From an uncultured Bacteroides sp. (GTDB taxonomy: Bacteria; Bacteroidota; Bacteroidia; Bacteroidales; Bacteroidaceae): DNA of 64,000 nucleotides. Below, piece after piece: positions 26,505 to 35,488 of this stretch. The stretch is taken from assembly GCF_958445495.1 (NCBI RefSeq), contig NZ_CAUCSQ010000017.1, positions 30,025 to 94,024 of the forward strand. Reading direction: 5' to 3'. Each line of letters starts with the position of its first letter. Positions within the stretch are counted from its first letter, which is position 1. The position numbers and the translations under genes are program-made. Below the pieces are notes generated by a model. The model had not been told where the DNA came from. It worked only from the letters and a program-made list of their open reading frames with translations, and did no database searches.

Positions 26505-28205
26505 ATGAAAAATAAGCAATTTATCATCTTAGCAGTCGTTTGCGTCATCACCCTTCTCCCCTTTTTAGGGTTAACGGATTTCCACACCAAAGGAGAACCC
26601 CGCGAAGCAATCGTATCGTACACCATGATTGAAACAGGAAACTGGACTTTGCCCGTAAACAACGGAGGAGACATCGCCTACAAACCGCCATTGTTTCACT
26701 GGTGCATCGCCGCTCTCTCTTCGGTCATGGGCAAGGTAACGGAATATACTTCACGGATGCCTTCCGCACTGGCACTGATTGCAATGGTACTGGGAGGATT
26801 CTTATTCTATGCGAAGCGCAAAGGGGCATCCATTGCCCTGCTCATGGGATTAATCACTCTCTCCAATTTTGAAGTCCATCGCGCCGGTATGAACTGCCGG
26901 GTCGACATGCTGCTGACGGCTTTCATCGTCCTTGCATTGTACCAGCTCTACCGCTGGTGCGAAAAAGGCCGGAAAGGATTTCCATGGATAGCCACCCTGC
27001 TTATGGGTTGCGCCACACTTACCAAAGGACCGGTAGGCATTCTCCTGCCCTGCCTGGTGACCGGTGTTTTTTTACTGCTTCGAGGCACGAATTTCTTCAA
27101 AGCTTTTTTCTCTATGGCGCTGATTGCCATCACTTCCTGTGTCTTGCCCGCTATCTGGTATGTTGCCGCTTATCAGCAAGGAGGAGAGAATTTCATCAAT
27201 TTAGTCATGGAAGAAAATTTCGGGCGTTTCATGGGTAAAATGAGTTATGAATCCCATGAGAATCCGGCATACTACAACGTAATCACCGTCGTATCCGGTT
27301 ATGCTCCTTACACGTTGCTGGTCTTGCTTTCGCTCTTTACACTGACCTACCGGAAAATAACCGGGAAACCCCGTGAATGGTGGAAACGATTTACGGCATA
27401 TATCCGCGAAATGGACGATACGCGCTTATTCTCTCTGTTGAGTATCGTTCTTATTTTCATATTTTACTGTATCCCCAAGAGCAAACGCAGTGTGTATCTG
27501 CTGCCTATTTATCCGTTTATCGCTTATTTCCTGGCGGAATATATCATATACCTGGTGAGAAGAAAATCAAAAGCGCTCAAATTATACGGCGGGTTCCTCT
27601 CCGTTGCCGCTATCCTTTTACTTATTACGTTTATAGCCGTACGGCTGGGATTAGTCCCGGATACACTGTTCCACGGGAAACACGCCGCGGAAAACATAGC
27701 TTTCATGAATGCTTTGGGAAATATATCTCTCAACATACCCCGTATTGCCATAATATGCCTGCCGCCAATTGCCGCAGCCCTATTCTTTGCGGTCATCAGG
27801 AAGAAAGAACCGGGCATGAAAATAGTGTACGCCACTCTTTTTGTCACCTTCTCCGTATTCATATCTTTAGATGGTGTTTACCAGCCTACCGTACTGAATG
27901 TTAAATCCGACAAAGGAATGGCCGAGGATATTCAGAAGATAGTTTCGGGCAAGAGAATTTATTCCTACGTGGGCACTGACATGCTCCGTTTCTACACCAT
28001 CAACTTCTATCACAACGACCGGATAGGGCTGTTCGAGAAAGAAATGCCGGCAGAAGGATATCTATTGGTGGGACAACGCGATTTCGAGAATTTCAAACCC
28101 AAATACGACCCGCAATATCTTTTCGAAGAGACATACCGGAGTACGAAAAGAGGATGTGATGTCCGTGATATCATCTATTTATACCACTTCAAAAGAAAAC
28201 CGTGA
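26505..28205 (+). CDS. ArnT-like GT-C glycosyltransferase (GT39/GT83 type)
   Basis: An integral inner-membrane protein of 566 residues with about 11-12 transmembrane helices. The first periplasmic loop holds the GT-C signature (F-H-T-K-G-EPR, with the acidic E at about residue 28), followed by YKPPLFHW, the substrate-site motif shared by ArnT and protein O-mannosyltransferases. Such enzymes move a sugar from a polyprenyl-phosphate donor to lipid A, glycan or protein on the periplasmic face. The donor here is unknown, although a GtrB-like donor synthase lies next to it (convergent). A soluble C-terminal domain of about 130 residues follows the last helix. Confidence 0.85.
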   Translation: MKNKQFIILAVVCVITLLPFLGLTDFHTKGEPREAIVSYTMIETGNWTLPVNNGGDIAYKPPLFHWCIAALSSVMGKVTEYTSRMPSALALIAMVLGGFLFYAKRKGASIALLMGLITLSNFEVHRAGMNCRVDMLLTAFIVLALYQLYRWCEKGRKGFPWIATLLMGCATLTKGPVGILLPCLVTGVFLLLRGTNFFKAFFSMALIAITSCVLPAIWYVAAYQQGGENFINLVMEENFGRFMGKMSYESHENPAYYNVITVVSGYAPYTLLVLLSLFTLTYRKITGKPREWWKRFTAYIREMDDTRLFSLLSIVLIFIFYCIPKSKRSVYLLPIYPFIAYFLAEYIIYLVRRKSKALKLYGGFLSVAAILLLITFIAVRLGLVPDTLFHGKHAAENIAFMNALGNISLNIPRIAIICLPPIAAALFFAVIRKKEPGMKIVYATLFVTFSVFISLDGVYQPTVLNVKSDKGMAEDIQKIVSGKRIYSYVGTDMLRFYTINFYHNDRIGLFEKEMPAEGYLLVGQRDFENFKPKYDPQYLFEETYRSTKRGCDVRDIIYLYHFKRKP

Positions 28206-28236
28206 ACCCCGTAGAGAGGTCGTGACAATACATGAT

Positions 28237-28255
28237 AAAAAGGAGTAGGCCTTTT
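28237..28255. terminator. Small bidirectional hairpin between convergent genes
   Basis: aaaagg (28238-28243) pairs with cctttt (28250-28255) around a 6-base loop, in the 48-base gap between the ArnT-like gene and gtrB. The A and T arms could serve as U-tracts in both directions. The stem is short. Confidence 0.35.
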
Positions 28256-29204
28256 ACAGGTTTACTTCTTTTTCTATCAAATAACGCGGACGGCGTTTCA
28301 CCTCTTTATATATCTTCCCGACATATTCCCCGATAATCCCGACGGCCGTCAGAATGGCCCCACCGATGAACCAAACGGAAATAAGCAAGGAAGTCCATCC
28401 CCGTATCACATCTCCGCTGATAAATTCCACAAGAGCATATATGATAGCCAGGAAAGAGACCAACATGAATACAAGCCCGGATGTAGTAATCAACCGCAGA
28501 GGTTTCACCGAAAAAGAAGTAATCCCGTCCAACGCGAAATTCAGCATCTTCTTGAACGGGTATTTAGATTCGCCGGCAAAACGTTCTTTACGGTTGTAAT
28601 AAACAGAGGCGGTAGAATACCCCAACATGCAGACCATTCCCCGCAGAAAAAGATTGCGTTCAGGAAAAGAGACCAAGGCTTCCAGAGAACGTTTGCTCAT
28701 CAGGCGGAAGTCTGCATGGTTATAGACTATTTCCCCACCCATCGTCCGCATCAACTTATAAAACAATTGTGCGGTGTGCTTTTTAAAGAAAGTGTCCGTC
28801 TTACGTTCTCTTCTCACTCCGAACACGACATCGACCCCCTGATTATAATAATCCACCATTTCAATGATGGCATTCACATCGTCCTGCAAATCTGCATCGA
28901 TGGACACAACCGCGTCATAATCGCCGGTTGCCATCCACTCCAACCCCGCCCAAAGCGCTTGCTGGTGTCCTACATTATGGGCAAGCTTCAATCCTGCTAC
29001 AGAGCGGTGCGACTCAGCCAACTGTTCTATCAACTGCCAGGTAGTGTCTTTGCTGCCATCGTCCACATACAGTATTTTTCCTTCCGCTATCTTTCCTTCC
29101 TGTTCCATTCGGGCCAGCACATCGGATAACCGGTGAGTCGTCTCTCTCAATACTTCTTCCTCATTATAACAAGGAACTACAATCGCAAGCTTTATGCCGT
29201 TCAT
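28254..29204 (-). CDS. GtrB/DPM1-like polyprenyl-phosphate glycosyltransferase (GT2)
   Basis: A 316-residue GT2 enzyme with the catalytic domain at 1-220 (VVPCYNEEEVL, the DDGSKDTT loop, SIDADLQD with the DxD metal site) and two C-terminal transmembrane helices (about 235-258 and 270-292). This is the GtrB/dolichol-phosphate-sugar synthase architecture: it transfers a sugar from a nucleotide donor to undecaprenyl phosphate at the cytoplasmic face. It overlaps the gtrA-like gene by 4 bases (ATGA), matching the gtrAB pair of glycan-modification systems. The nearby ArnT-like protein is a candidate user of the lipid-linked sugar. Confidence 0.88.
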   Translation of the reverse strand: MNGIKLAIVVPCYNEEEVLRETTHRLSDVLARMEQEGKIAEGKILYVDDGSKDTTWQLIEQLAESHRSVAGLKLAHNVGHQQALWAGLEWMATGDYDAVVSIDADLQDDVNAIIEMVDYYNQGVDVVFGVRRERKTDTFFKKHTAQLFYKLMRTMGGEIVYNHADFRLMSKRSLEALVSFPERNLFLRGMVCMLGYSTASVYYNRKERFAGESKYPFKKMLNFALDGITSFSVKPLRLITTSGLVFMLVSFLAIIYALVEFISGDVIRGWTSLLISVWFIGGAILTAVGIIGEYVGKIYKEVKRRPRYLIEKEVNL

Positions 29205-29581
29205 AGCTTTTTATGTTTAAACACAAAACGAACTAATAAAAAATTAACAGGAATCGCTATTGCGAATACCGGGACAGGCGCCCATGTTTTAGAGATTCCC
29301 AGGTATAAGAATACATTCAACAGAATGATATGCAACAAATAATTAACCAGATGCGCCCCTCCCATACCTGCCAGCTTTTTCCATGACGGTACGGTTCCGA
29401 ACGTGAAATAAGAAGTCAGATAGAAGTTAACGGCAAAGCTGATGATATACCCTGTCGTATAAGCGATGTTGACATTGATAAAAGATTGCAACAGGTAGTA
29501 AATACCATAATGCAACGCCGTAACCGTCACACCGACCAGGCCAAAACGCACAAACTCTTTAATCAACGGTTTTGTTTTCAT
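29201..29581 (-). CDS. GtrA-family membrane protein (putative lipid-linked sugar flippase)
   Basis: 126 residues with four transmembrane helices. The N-terminal FVRFGLVGVTVTALHYGIYYLL and SFAVNFYLTSYFTF are typical of GtrA (PF04138). It is thought to flip undecaprenyl-phosphate sugars to the periplasm. It starts 7 bases after the sulfatase-fold gene and overlaps the gtrB-like gene by 4 bases. Confidence 0.87.
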   Translation of the reverse strand: MKTKPLIKEFVRFGLVGVTVTALHYGIYYLLQSFINVNIAYTTGYIISFAVNFYLTSYFTFGTVPSWKKLAGMGGAHLVNYLLHIILLNVFLYLGISKTWAPVPVFAIAIPVNFLLVRFVFKHKKL

Positions 29582-29588
29582 AAAGCAT

Positions 29589-31595
29589 CTATTTCCTGAC
29601 GGGCATCTTATCTAATGTCTTGTGTTCTTTTACCAGGCATTCCGTACTTTGCAGCATGGAAAAACAATAATCCTTCAAGTTCCGGAAAGGCGCTTCATCA
29701 GCAGTGGCATGCAGTTTGCCCTCTTTCAGTTTATACTTGAATTCCTGGCGGCTTTCCGGCGAATAAATAAACATATTCGCCGAGTCTCTCGCTCCTACCA
29801 GATTGTCTGCCGTAAAGAACATGCAAGGACGCTCTTCTTCCAACAGATTGACGCCAAAATTGTTTTGCACGTAACTTATATTCAAAAGTCCCAGCAACGT
29901 AGGAGATACATCCACCTGCCCGCCAAAGCCGTCATGGACACCCGCCTCAATATCTTTCCCGTAAATCATCAAAGGGATATGGTTATAAGACTGGGGCATC
30001 TCGCATTCAGGAGTCCCCACCATCTTTCCATGATCACCCAGGAATACGAAAATCGTATTATCAAACCAGGGTTGTTTTTCCGCAGCTTGCATAAACTGCC
30101 TGATAGACCAGTCGGCGTATTCCACAATCTGCTCTTCCAACACACCGCTACGGGGATGGAAATAGGACGGAATCACATAAGGAGGATGATTGCTGATAGA
30201 CAGCAACACACAGAAAAAAGGATTGCCCGTCTCTGCCTTCTCATTCAAAACAGGAAGTGCATACTGATACATGAAATCATCCTGTACGCCGAAACTATTC
30301 ACAACTTTCTCCGAAGGATAGTCTTCCTGGGCATAGATTTCGTCAAAGCCGTTTGTCCGGAGAAAGGCATTCATATTGTCATACTGCGACTCATGAGTCA
30401 TGAAAAACAGATTGCAATATCCATTTTCCTGCAATACGGTAGGCAGGCCCGAATAAACAGGAATAACCGAACCTTTCATCGCATTCCGTTTCATAATAGC
30501 CGGGAAAGAGTAAAGAGTGGAATAAATGCCATGATTGGTATGAATGCCGGACGAATAAAAACGGCTAAAGCCTAAGGATTGTTGATAAAGGCTATCCAGA
30601 TAAGGAGTCAGTCTTTTATCCGACCCGAAAGTGCCCATCAGATTGGCAGACATGGATTCCATAAAGATCAGGACCACATTTTTGCGGTCGGGCGCCCCCT
30701 CCCGCTCTATCTTCCGGGCTATCGGAGACAGTCCGGCAATTCCCTGCCTCTTCAAATATTCTTGCACTTTTGATAAAGCATCTTTCTCTGGCATCAAATG
30801 CAAAGTCCGGTTTTCTTTCCGGTTATCATCTACTGTACTTGTCATCAGATTAAAGACCGGATTGACACCCAACTGATTCAAGAACGGGTCCTCACAATAA
30901 TATGCCTGGCTTACCTTTATCGGGTTATACCCCGTACGTCCGCGAATGCCGAACACGCAAAGTCCGACACATACCGCTCCCGCCGTTAACACAACCGCCC
31001 GGCTCAACCAATTTATCCGCGGCTCAGCCTTTTCCGACCGGCAATAGAAGAAGGATGCAAGGGAAGAGGCTCCCCAACCAAACGCCACGATAGACAAAAG
31101 CCCCAAAAACATGGGGAAATAGTAAGAAGACTCGCCGAACACCATTCCCGCCGTCGTAGCACCATAACCGAACCAGTTATAAATAGAGGAATTAATGGTC
31201 TTGAAAAAATACTCAAAATATGGGATATTTGCAGCAGCGATAACAAAAGATACCGAATAAAAACAAATAAAATAAACCGTGATTACCCGAAACAGCCATC
31301 TGGCCGTATAGTTACAAAGAGCGGCTATCCACAGCATTGCCAAAGGCAACAGCAAAATATAACAGGCTATCACATTGTCAAACCACAGTCCGCGAAGGAA
31401 AGCGACGGATTGCAGGGCAACATCGTTTTCAATCTCTGCAGGGAACTGATAATCAACGGAACAGAACAGCGTGAATCGAAAAACAAAAAAAATGAAGAGG
31501 GCCACCACATGTATCGACAACAGGTATAAGAGGTAACACTCAAAACGTTTTACAGAGATTTTTTTCATTTCAGATTCAGCTTTAAAAAGTCCCAT
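29589..31595 (-). CDS. LtaS/EptA-like sulfatase-fold membrane phosphotransferase
   Basis: A 668-residue inner-membrane enzyme: five N-terminal transmembrane helices (about 15-210) and a periplasmic alkaline-phosphatase-superfamily domain (about 300-640). NVVLIFMESM carries the first metal ligand (E), the segment SSGIHTNHGIYSTL has the likely threonine nucleophile, and VFLGDHGKM supplies metal-binding D and H. Family members transfer phosphoglycerol or phosphoethanolamine to glycans or lipid A. The substrate is unresolved. The ATG overlaps the ABC exporter stop (TAATG); an ATG nine codons in (31568) is an alternative. It forms a four-gene set with the exporter, gtrA and gtrB. Confidence 0.85.
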   Translation of the reverse strand: MGLFKAESEMKKISVKRFECYLLYLLSIHVVALFIFFVFRFTLFCSVDYQFPAEIENDVALQSVAFLRGLWFDNVIACYILLLPLAMLWIAALCNYTARWLFRVITVYFICFYSVSFVIAAANIPYFEYFFKTINSSIYNWFGYGATTAGMVFGESSYYFPMFLGLLSIVAFGWGASSLASFFYCRSEKAEPRINWLSRAVVLTAGAVCVGLCVFGIRGRTGYNPIKVSQAYYCEDPFLNQLGVNPVFNLMTSTVDDNRKENRTLHLMPEKDALSKVQEYLKRQGIAGLSPIARKIEREGAPDRKNVVLIFMESMSANLMGTFGSDKRLTPYLDSLYQQSLGFSRFYSSGIHTNHGIYSTLYSFPAIMKRNAMKGSVIPVYSGLPTVLQENGYCNLFFMTHESQYDNMNAFLRTNGFDEIYAQEDYPSEKVVNSFGVQDDFMYQYALPVLNEKAETGNPFFCVLLSISNHPPYVIPSYFHPRSGVLEEQIVEYADWSIRQFMQAAEKQPWFDNTIFVFLGDHGKMVGTPECEMPQSYNHIPLMIYGKDIEAGVHDGFGGQVDVSPTLLGLLNISYVQNNFGVNLLEEERPCMFFTADNLVGARDSANMFIYSPESRQEFKYKLKEGKLHATADEAPFRNLKDYCFSMLQSTECLVKEHKTLDKMPVRK

Positions 31596-33430
31596 TACAA
31601 TTGCTGCATATCATGCAAACGCTTATAGTAGCCGTTCAATTCAATCAGGTCCTCGTGTTTACCACGTTCTACAATCTCTCCTTCATACAGCACGCAAATC
31701 TCGTCCGCATTCTTGATAGTGGAGAGGCGATGGGCAATGGCAATCGTCGTACGTGTCTTCATCAGACGCTCCAAAGCTTCCTGTACCAAACGTTCCGACT
31801 CGGTGTCCAAAGCCGAAGTAGCCTCATCAAGAATCAGAATCGGCGGATTCTTCAAGATGGCGCGGGCGATACTGATACGCTGGCGCTGGCCGCCGGACAA
31901 CTTTCCGCCGCGGTCGCCGATATTCATATTATACCCTTCCGGTTTCTCCATAATGAAATCATGCGCATTAGCTATTTTCGCCGCTTCCACAACCTGCTCC
32001 ATGGTCGCATTTTCCACGCCAAAAGCAATATTATTGAAGAACGTATCATTGAACAAGATGGCCTCCTGATTTACGTTACCAATCAGACTGCGCAAATCGG
32101 CAATACGTACATCACGGATACTTGTACCGTCGATAGTTATATCTCCGTCCTGTACATCATGGTAGCGCGGCAACAAATCGACCAATGTGGATTTTCCCGA
32201 ACCGGACTGTCCGACCAAAGCAATCGTCTGTCCCCTCGGAACAGTCAGATTTATATGTTTCAAGACCTCTTTCTTTCCATCATAACTGAATGAAATATTT
32301 TTAAATTCAATCTTATCATTCAATCCCTCCAATGGCTTAGGATTAGCTATTTCTGTAATTTTATTTTCCGCTTTCAAAATTTTATCTACACGCTCCATAG
32401 AAGCTAATCCTTTAGGAATACTATAACCAGCCTTTGAAAATTCTTTCAACGGATTAATCACACTATACAGAATAACCATGTAAAAAATGAAAGTCGGAGC
32501 ATCAATAGTAGAATTCTCTCCCAAGATTAATGCACCACCAAACCATAGAACAACAACTATCAATAACGTTCCTAAAAATTCACTCATCGGATGAGCCAAA
32601 GCCTGACGAATCGCAACCTTATTAGTTGCATCACGAAGTTCATTACTGCATCTCAAGAAACGGGCAACCATTTTATTCTCCGCAATAAAAGCTTTTATGA
32701 TACGTAACCCTCCTAATGTTTCTTCCAACTGGGACATGGTATCACTCCATTTTCCTTGTGCCTCAAGCGAATCACGTTTCAAGCGTTTTCCAACTTTACC
32801 CATCAGCCACCCCATACCGGGTAACACAAGTAAAGTAAACAATGTCAATTGCCAACTAGTCACCAACAAAGTAACAAAATAAAATAAAATTAAGATAGGA
32901 TTCTTCACTAACATATCCAACGAACTTGTCACTGAATTTTCCACCTCACTTACATCACCACTCATACGAGCGATAATATCTCCTTTCCGTTCTTCCGAAA
33001 AAAAGCCTAGAGGCAAACGTAACACTTTCGTGTACACTTTTACACGAATATCACGTACAACTCCCGTACGAAGTGGAATCATAACTGCAGATGAAGCAAA
33101 GTAACAAGAAGTTTTCAGCATTGTCATAAAAGCCAAGAATAATCCCAAAAACAACAAGGTCAGAGAAGGACCATAAATTTGAATAATCTGTGATACATAA
33201 TAATAAAAATTATTCACTGCCACATCTTTCAAATCCTCACTTCCCCATTCCATAAACTCATAAATCTGCGTACTTCCCTCTGTTTTAAACAAGATATTCA
33301 ATATAGGAATAAGCAAAGTAAAAGAAAAGATATTAAAAACAGCAGACAATATATTAAGGATTATCGCCCAACCAATATATTTTCTATAAGGCGACACAAA
33401 ACGCCGCATTAATTGTAGAAATTCTTTCAT
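31595..33430 (-). CDS. MsbA-like ABC exporter (lipid/LPS transporter)
   Basis: A 611-residue half-transporter with a six-helix type IV membrane domain (about 15-325) and an ATPase domain (about 370-605): Walker A GQSGSGKST, signature LSGGQRQRISIARA, Walker B ILILDEATSALD, switch AHRLSTI. It probably flips lipid A core or another lipid from the inner leaflet. Base composition changes inside the gene: the ATPase half (31595 to about 32290) looks like the GC-richer core genome, and the membrane half is poorer in GC like the adjoining glycan locus. This suggests a recombination edge in the gene. A -7 box lies 28 bases upstream. Confidence 0.9.
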   Translation of the reverse strand: MKEFLQLMRRFVSPYRKYIGWAIILNILSAVFNIFSFTLLIPILNILFKTEGSTQIYEFMEWGSEDLKDVAVNNFYYYVSQIIQIYGPSLTLLFLGLFLAFMTMLKTSCYFASSAVMIPLRTGVVRDIRVKVYTKVLRLPLGFFSEERKGDIIARMSGDVSEVENSVTSSLDMLVKNPILILFYFVTLLVTSWQLTLFTLLVLPGMGWLMGKVGKRLKRDSLEAQGKWSDTMSQLEETLGGLRIIKAFIAENKMVARFLRCSNELRDATNKVAIRQALAHPMSEFLGTLLIVVVLWFGGALILGENSTIDAPTFIFYMVILYSVINPLKEFSKAGYSIPKGLASMERVDKILKAENKITEIANPKPLEGLNDKIEFKNISFSYDGKKEVLKHINLTVPRGQTIALVGQSGSGKSTLVDLLPRYHDVQDGDITIDGTSIRDVRIADLRSLIGNVNQEAILFNDTFFNNIAFGVENATMEQVVEAAKIANAHDFIMEKPEGYNMNIGDRGGKLSGGQRQRISIARAILKNPPILILDEATSALDTESERLVQEALERLMKTRTTIAIAHRLSTIKNADEICVLYEGEIVERGKHEDLIELNGYYKRLHDMQQL

Positions 33431-33731
33431 TATTCAGCATTAAATGAGTTAAGGGTACAAAGATACAATAAAACTGATTACCAGCTTGTGGTTTCAGATA
33501 ATTATTTATGTGAATTATCAAGATATATTTTCCTTAGAAAATGCCAGATATATCATTCTCTACAATTTGTATGACAATACTCTATATCACTCCTCATCAA
33601 ATAACGATACATGTTTTCCGAATAATTCCAGCCAATCTGAATACATCATATCAACATCACTGATAATAAAACAAAAGCAAATCCATGAAAATATGAGAAT
33701 AAAAATCATGTCCAGATAGATCGCTCTTCAA
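33431..33731. other. Intergenic region between the GT32 gene and msbA-like gene
   Basis: 301 AT-rich bases. The promoter of the exporter is at its left end (33458-33465). The rest holds no supported gene: a 77-codon open frame on plus has no recognisable features and AT-rich sequence gives such frames by chance. Confidence 0.45.
33458..33465 (-). promoter_or_regulatory. Promoter -7 box for the MsbA-like exporter operon
   Basis: TATCTTTG on the minus strand, an exact TAnnTTTG match 28 bases before the ATG at 33430. No clear -33 element was found. It would give the exporter operon its own promoter, separate from the glycan genes upstream. Confidence 0.55.
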
Positions 33732-34436
33732 TTATCGTCTAAACAATGTAAAACGTATTCGAAGAAAAATACTTTTCATAAAAAGTTCAAACCGCCTACC
33801 CAATTTACGCTTTCTCCAACTTCCATAAATCTGATGCTGAGCTATTGCATCAGGGTGCTTTTGTATCTTTTTACAAGGAGTTACAAAATATCCCGGATAA
33901 ATAATAACATCATCTTCCAGATGTTGTTCGACATCAAGTAATTTATATCCTCTTTTCTGAGCAATTCTTACCATAATACGAGGAGAGATTTCCATATCAT
34001 AAGAACCGTCAGGCTTGATAAAAGAACGCTGCTGATAATACTCAAAAGCATCTTTACAAAATGCATTGCCTTTCTCTCCAAACAAGAATGCAGCCTGTAA
34101 TTGGAGTACCGTACCAATATGTTCATGAAACGTAGCAAACCCATGTTCCGGTATAAATTGCTCAAAACGCCTTTTAACAAGCATATCACTATCCATATAA
34201 ATTCCACCTTCCGTATATAAGGCATAGAAACGCACGACATCTGAAGCAAAAGCCCATTTTTTTGCAGCTAATGCTTCATCAATATATTTGCAATTGATAG
34301 CCTTTGCGTCTGCGTATGTCCAATGTCTGATTTTATAATCAGGAAGCAGGCGCTTCCAACTTTCCTGACAGATTTCAATTTCAATTGGAAACGGTTCATT
34401 ACTAAACCAGCATAAGTGTATAAACTTAGGTATCAT
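33732..34436 (-). CDS. GT32-type glycosyltransferase (Och1/capsule type)
   Basis: A 234-residue glycosyltransferase of the DXD-sugar-binding family (Och1-like). The N-terminus IPKFIHLCWFSNEPFP, the middle ASDVVRFYALYTEGGIYMDSDM with its DxD metal site, and later a HxxxGSW-like end (IYGSWRKRKLG) are characteristic. The donor sugar is unknown. It is the last gene of the minus-strand glycan group before the exporter, 64 bases after the preceding GT2 gene. Confidence 0.87.
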   Translation of the reverse strand: MIPKFIHLCWFSNEPFPIEIEICQESWKRLLPDYKIRHWTYADAKAINCKYIDEALAAKKWAFASDVVRFYALYTEGGIYMDSDMLVKRRFEQFIPEHGFATFHEHIGTVLQLQAAFLFGEKGNAFCKDAFEYYQQRSFIKPDGSYDMEISPRIMVRIAQKRGYKLLDVEQHLEDDVIIYPGYFVTPCKKIQKHPDAIAQHQIYGSWRKRKLGRRFELFMKSIFLRIRFTLFRR

Positions 34437-34500
34437 AAATATAGAATATGTATACTCTTAAAATTACGTAAATCAGATAAATTACAAAAATATTTTTCTA

Positions 34501-35472
34501 CTATTTTCCATATACATTCTTTCGAATATACTTCAAGGCTGGCAAAAAGCCAATTCTTTGCAATACCCTCAAAAAAGAGCCTTTCACCTTCAAATACCGA
34601 TAATAAGGTACGTCATTGAAATATTCATCCAAAACTCTTTTTGCCGTTACCAAATCAAAGGAAACCTCCTTCTCTAAATAAAGATATTCAATAATTCGAC
34701 TGCCAACAAAATGTGACAGAACACGATACTTATCATGGTCAATAGTTTTTTGAGTTATAAGAGACCTTTTTATATACGTTTTATATATATTATAATAATT
34801 AATTACATGAGGTACAAAAAAAGCATAAGACATCTTCTTGTTGGGCACATTAAGAGTTTCATATCCATGATAGTTTATAACGACAGTCTTACGCAACGAG
34901 ACTTCATGTAATGTCCATTCCATCTGCGCCAGTTGGGTTTCCCAAAGTGTATTCGAATTATCAAGTTCTTTAAAATTTTTCTTCCAAATTCCAAAATTAG
35001 CAATCCAAGTAATTTTATTATTAATATCATGCACAAAAGAGTCTACATTCTCAAAAACGACTTCTTTTGAAGCACGATGAGGACTTCGAAGATTAGAATA
35101 AAAGAATAAATTTACATCCTGGTTTTCATACTTTCGTATATAATCTTTCATCACTTTCAAACTGCCATTTTTGAAAGTTACGTAATCATTCAATAATTTT
35201 AAATAACGTCCCTCTCCTCTAGAAAGAGCCAAATAGAAATTCTTATCCTTTACATTTTCCTTATTACGATAGTATTTGACATTGGCATATTTAGAAGCGA
35301 TTCTCCTTACTTGCTGTTCTGTATCGTCAGTAGAACAATTATCTGAAATAATAATTTCCACTTCCTCATCAAAATCTGGATCATGTATGACACGCTCTAA
35401 CATTGTCAACAAAGTTCCCACCCGATTAAAGGTAGGAACACAAAAGGAAAGCAATTTTGTACTATCAGCCAT
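34501..35472 (-). CDS. Glycosyltransferase family 2
   Basis: A 323-residue cytosolic GT-A enzyme with the catalytic domain at about 5-200: SFCVPTFNRVGTL, the nucleotide-site ISDNCSTDDTE, and an acidic segment KLLNDYVTF in place of a canonical DxD. It is similar to capsule and O-antigen transferases of the abequosyltransferase-like (WbaV/RfbV) group, as judged by its N-terminal pattern only. Given the 3,6-dideoxyhexose genes in the locus it is a candidate dideoxyhexosyltransferase, but this is inference. It lies 16 bases after the thiamine-diphosphate enzyme gene, probably in the same transcript. Confidence 0.82.
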   Translation of the reverse strand: MADSTKLLSFCVPTFNRVGTLLTMLERVIHDPDFDEEVEIIISDNCSTDDTEQQVRRIASKYANVKYYRNKENVKDKNFYLALSRGEGRYLKLLNDYVTFKNGSLKVMKDYIRKYENQDVNLFFYSNLRSPHRASKEVVFENVDSFVHDINNKITWIANFGIWKKNFKELDNSNTLWETQLAQMEWTLHEVSLRKTVVINYHGYETLNVPNKKMSYAFFVPHVINYYNIYKTYIKRSLITQKTIDHDKYRVLSHFVGSRIIEYLYLEKEVSFDLVTAKRVLDEYFNDVPYYRYLKVKGSFLRVLQRIGFLPALKYIRKNVYGK

Positions 35473-35488
35473 AAATAGTTTATGTTAT

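Noticed and set aside
33486..33719. A 77-codon open frame between the GT32 and exporter genes
   Set aside because: AT-rich chance frame with no domain and no ribosome binding site.
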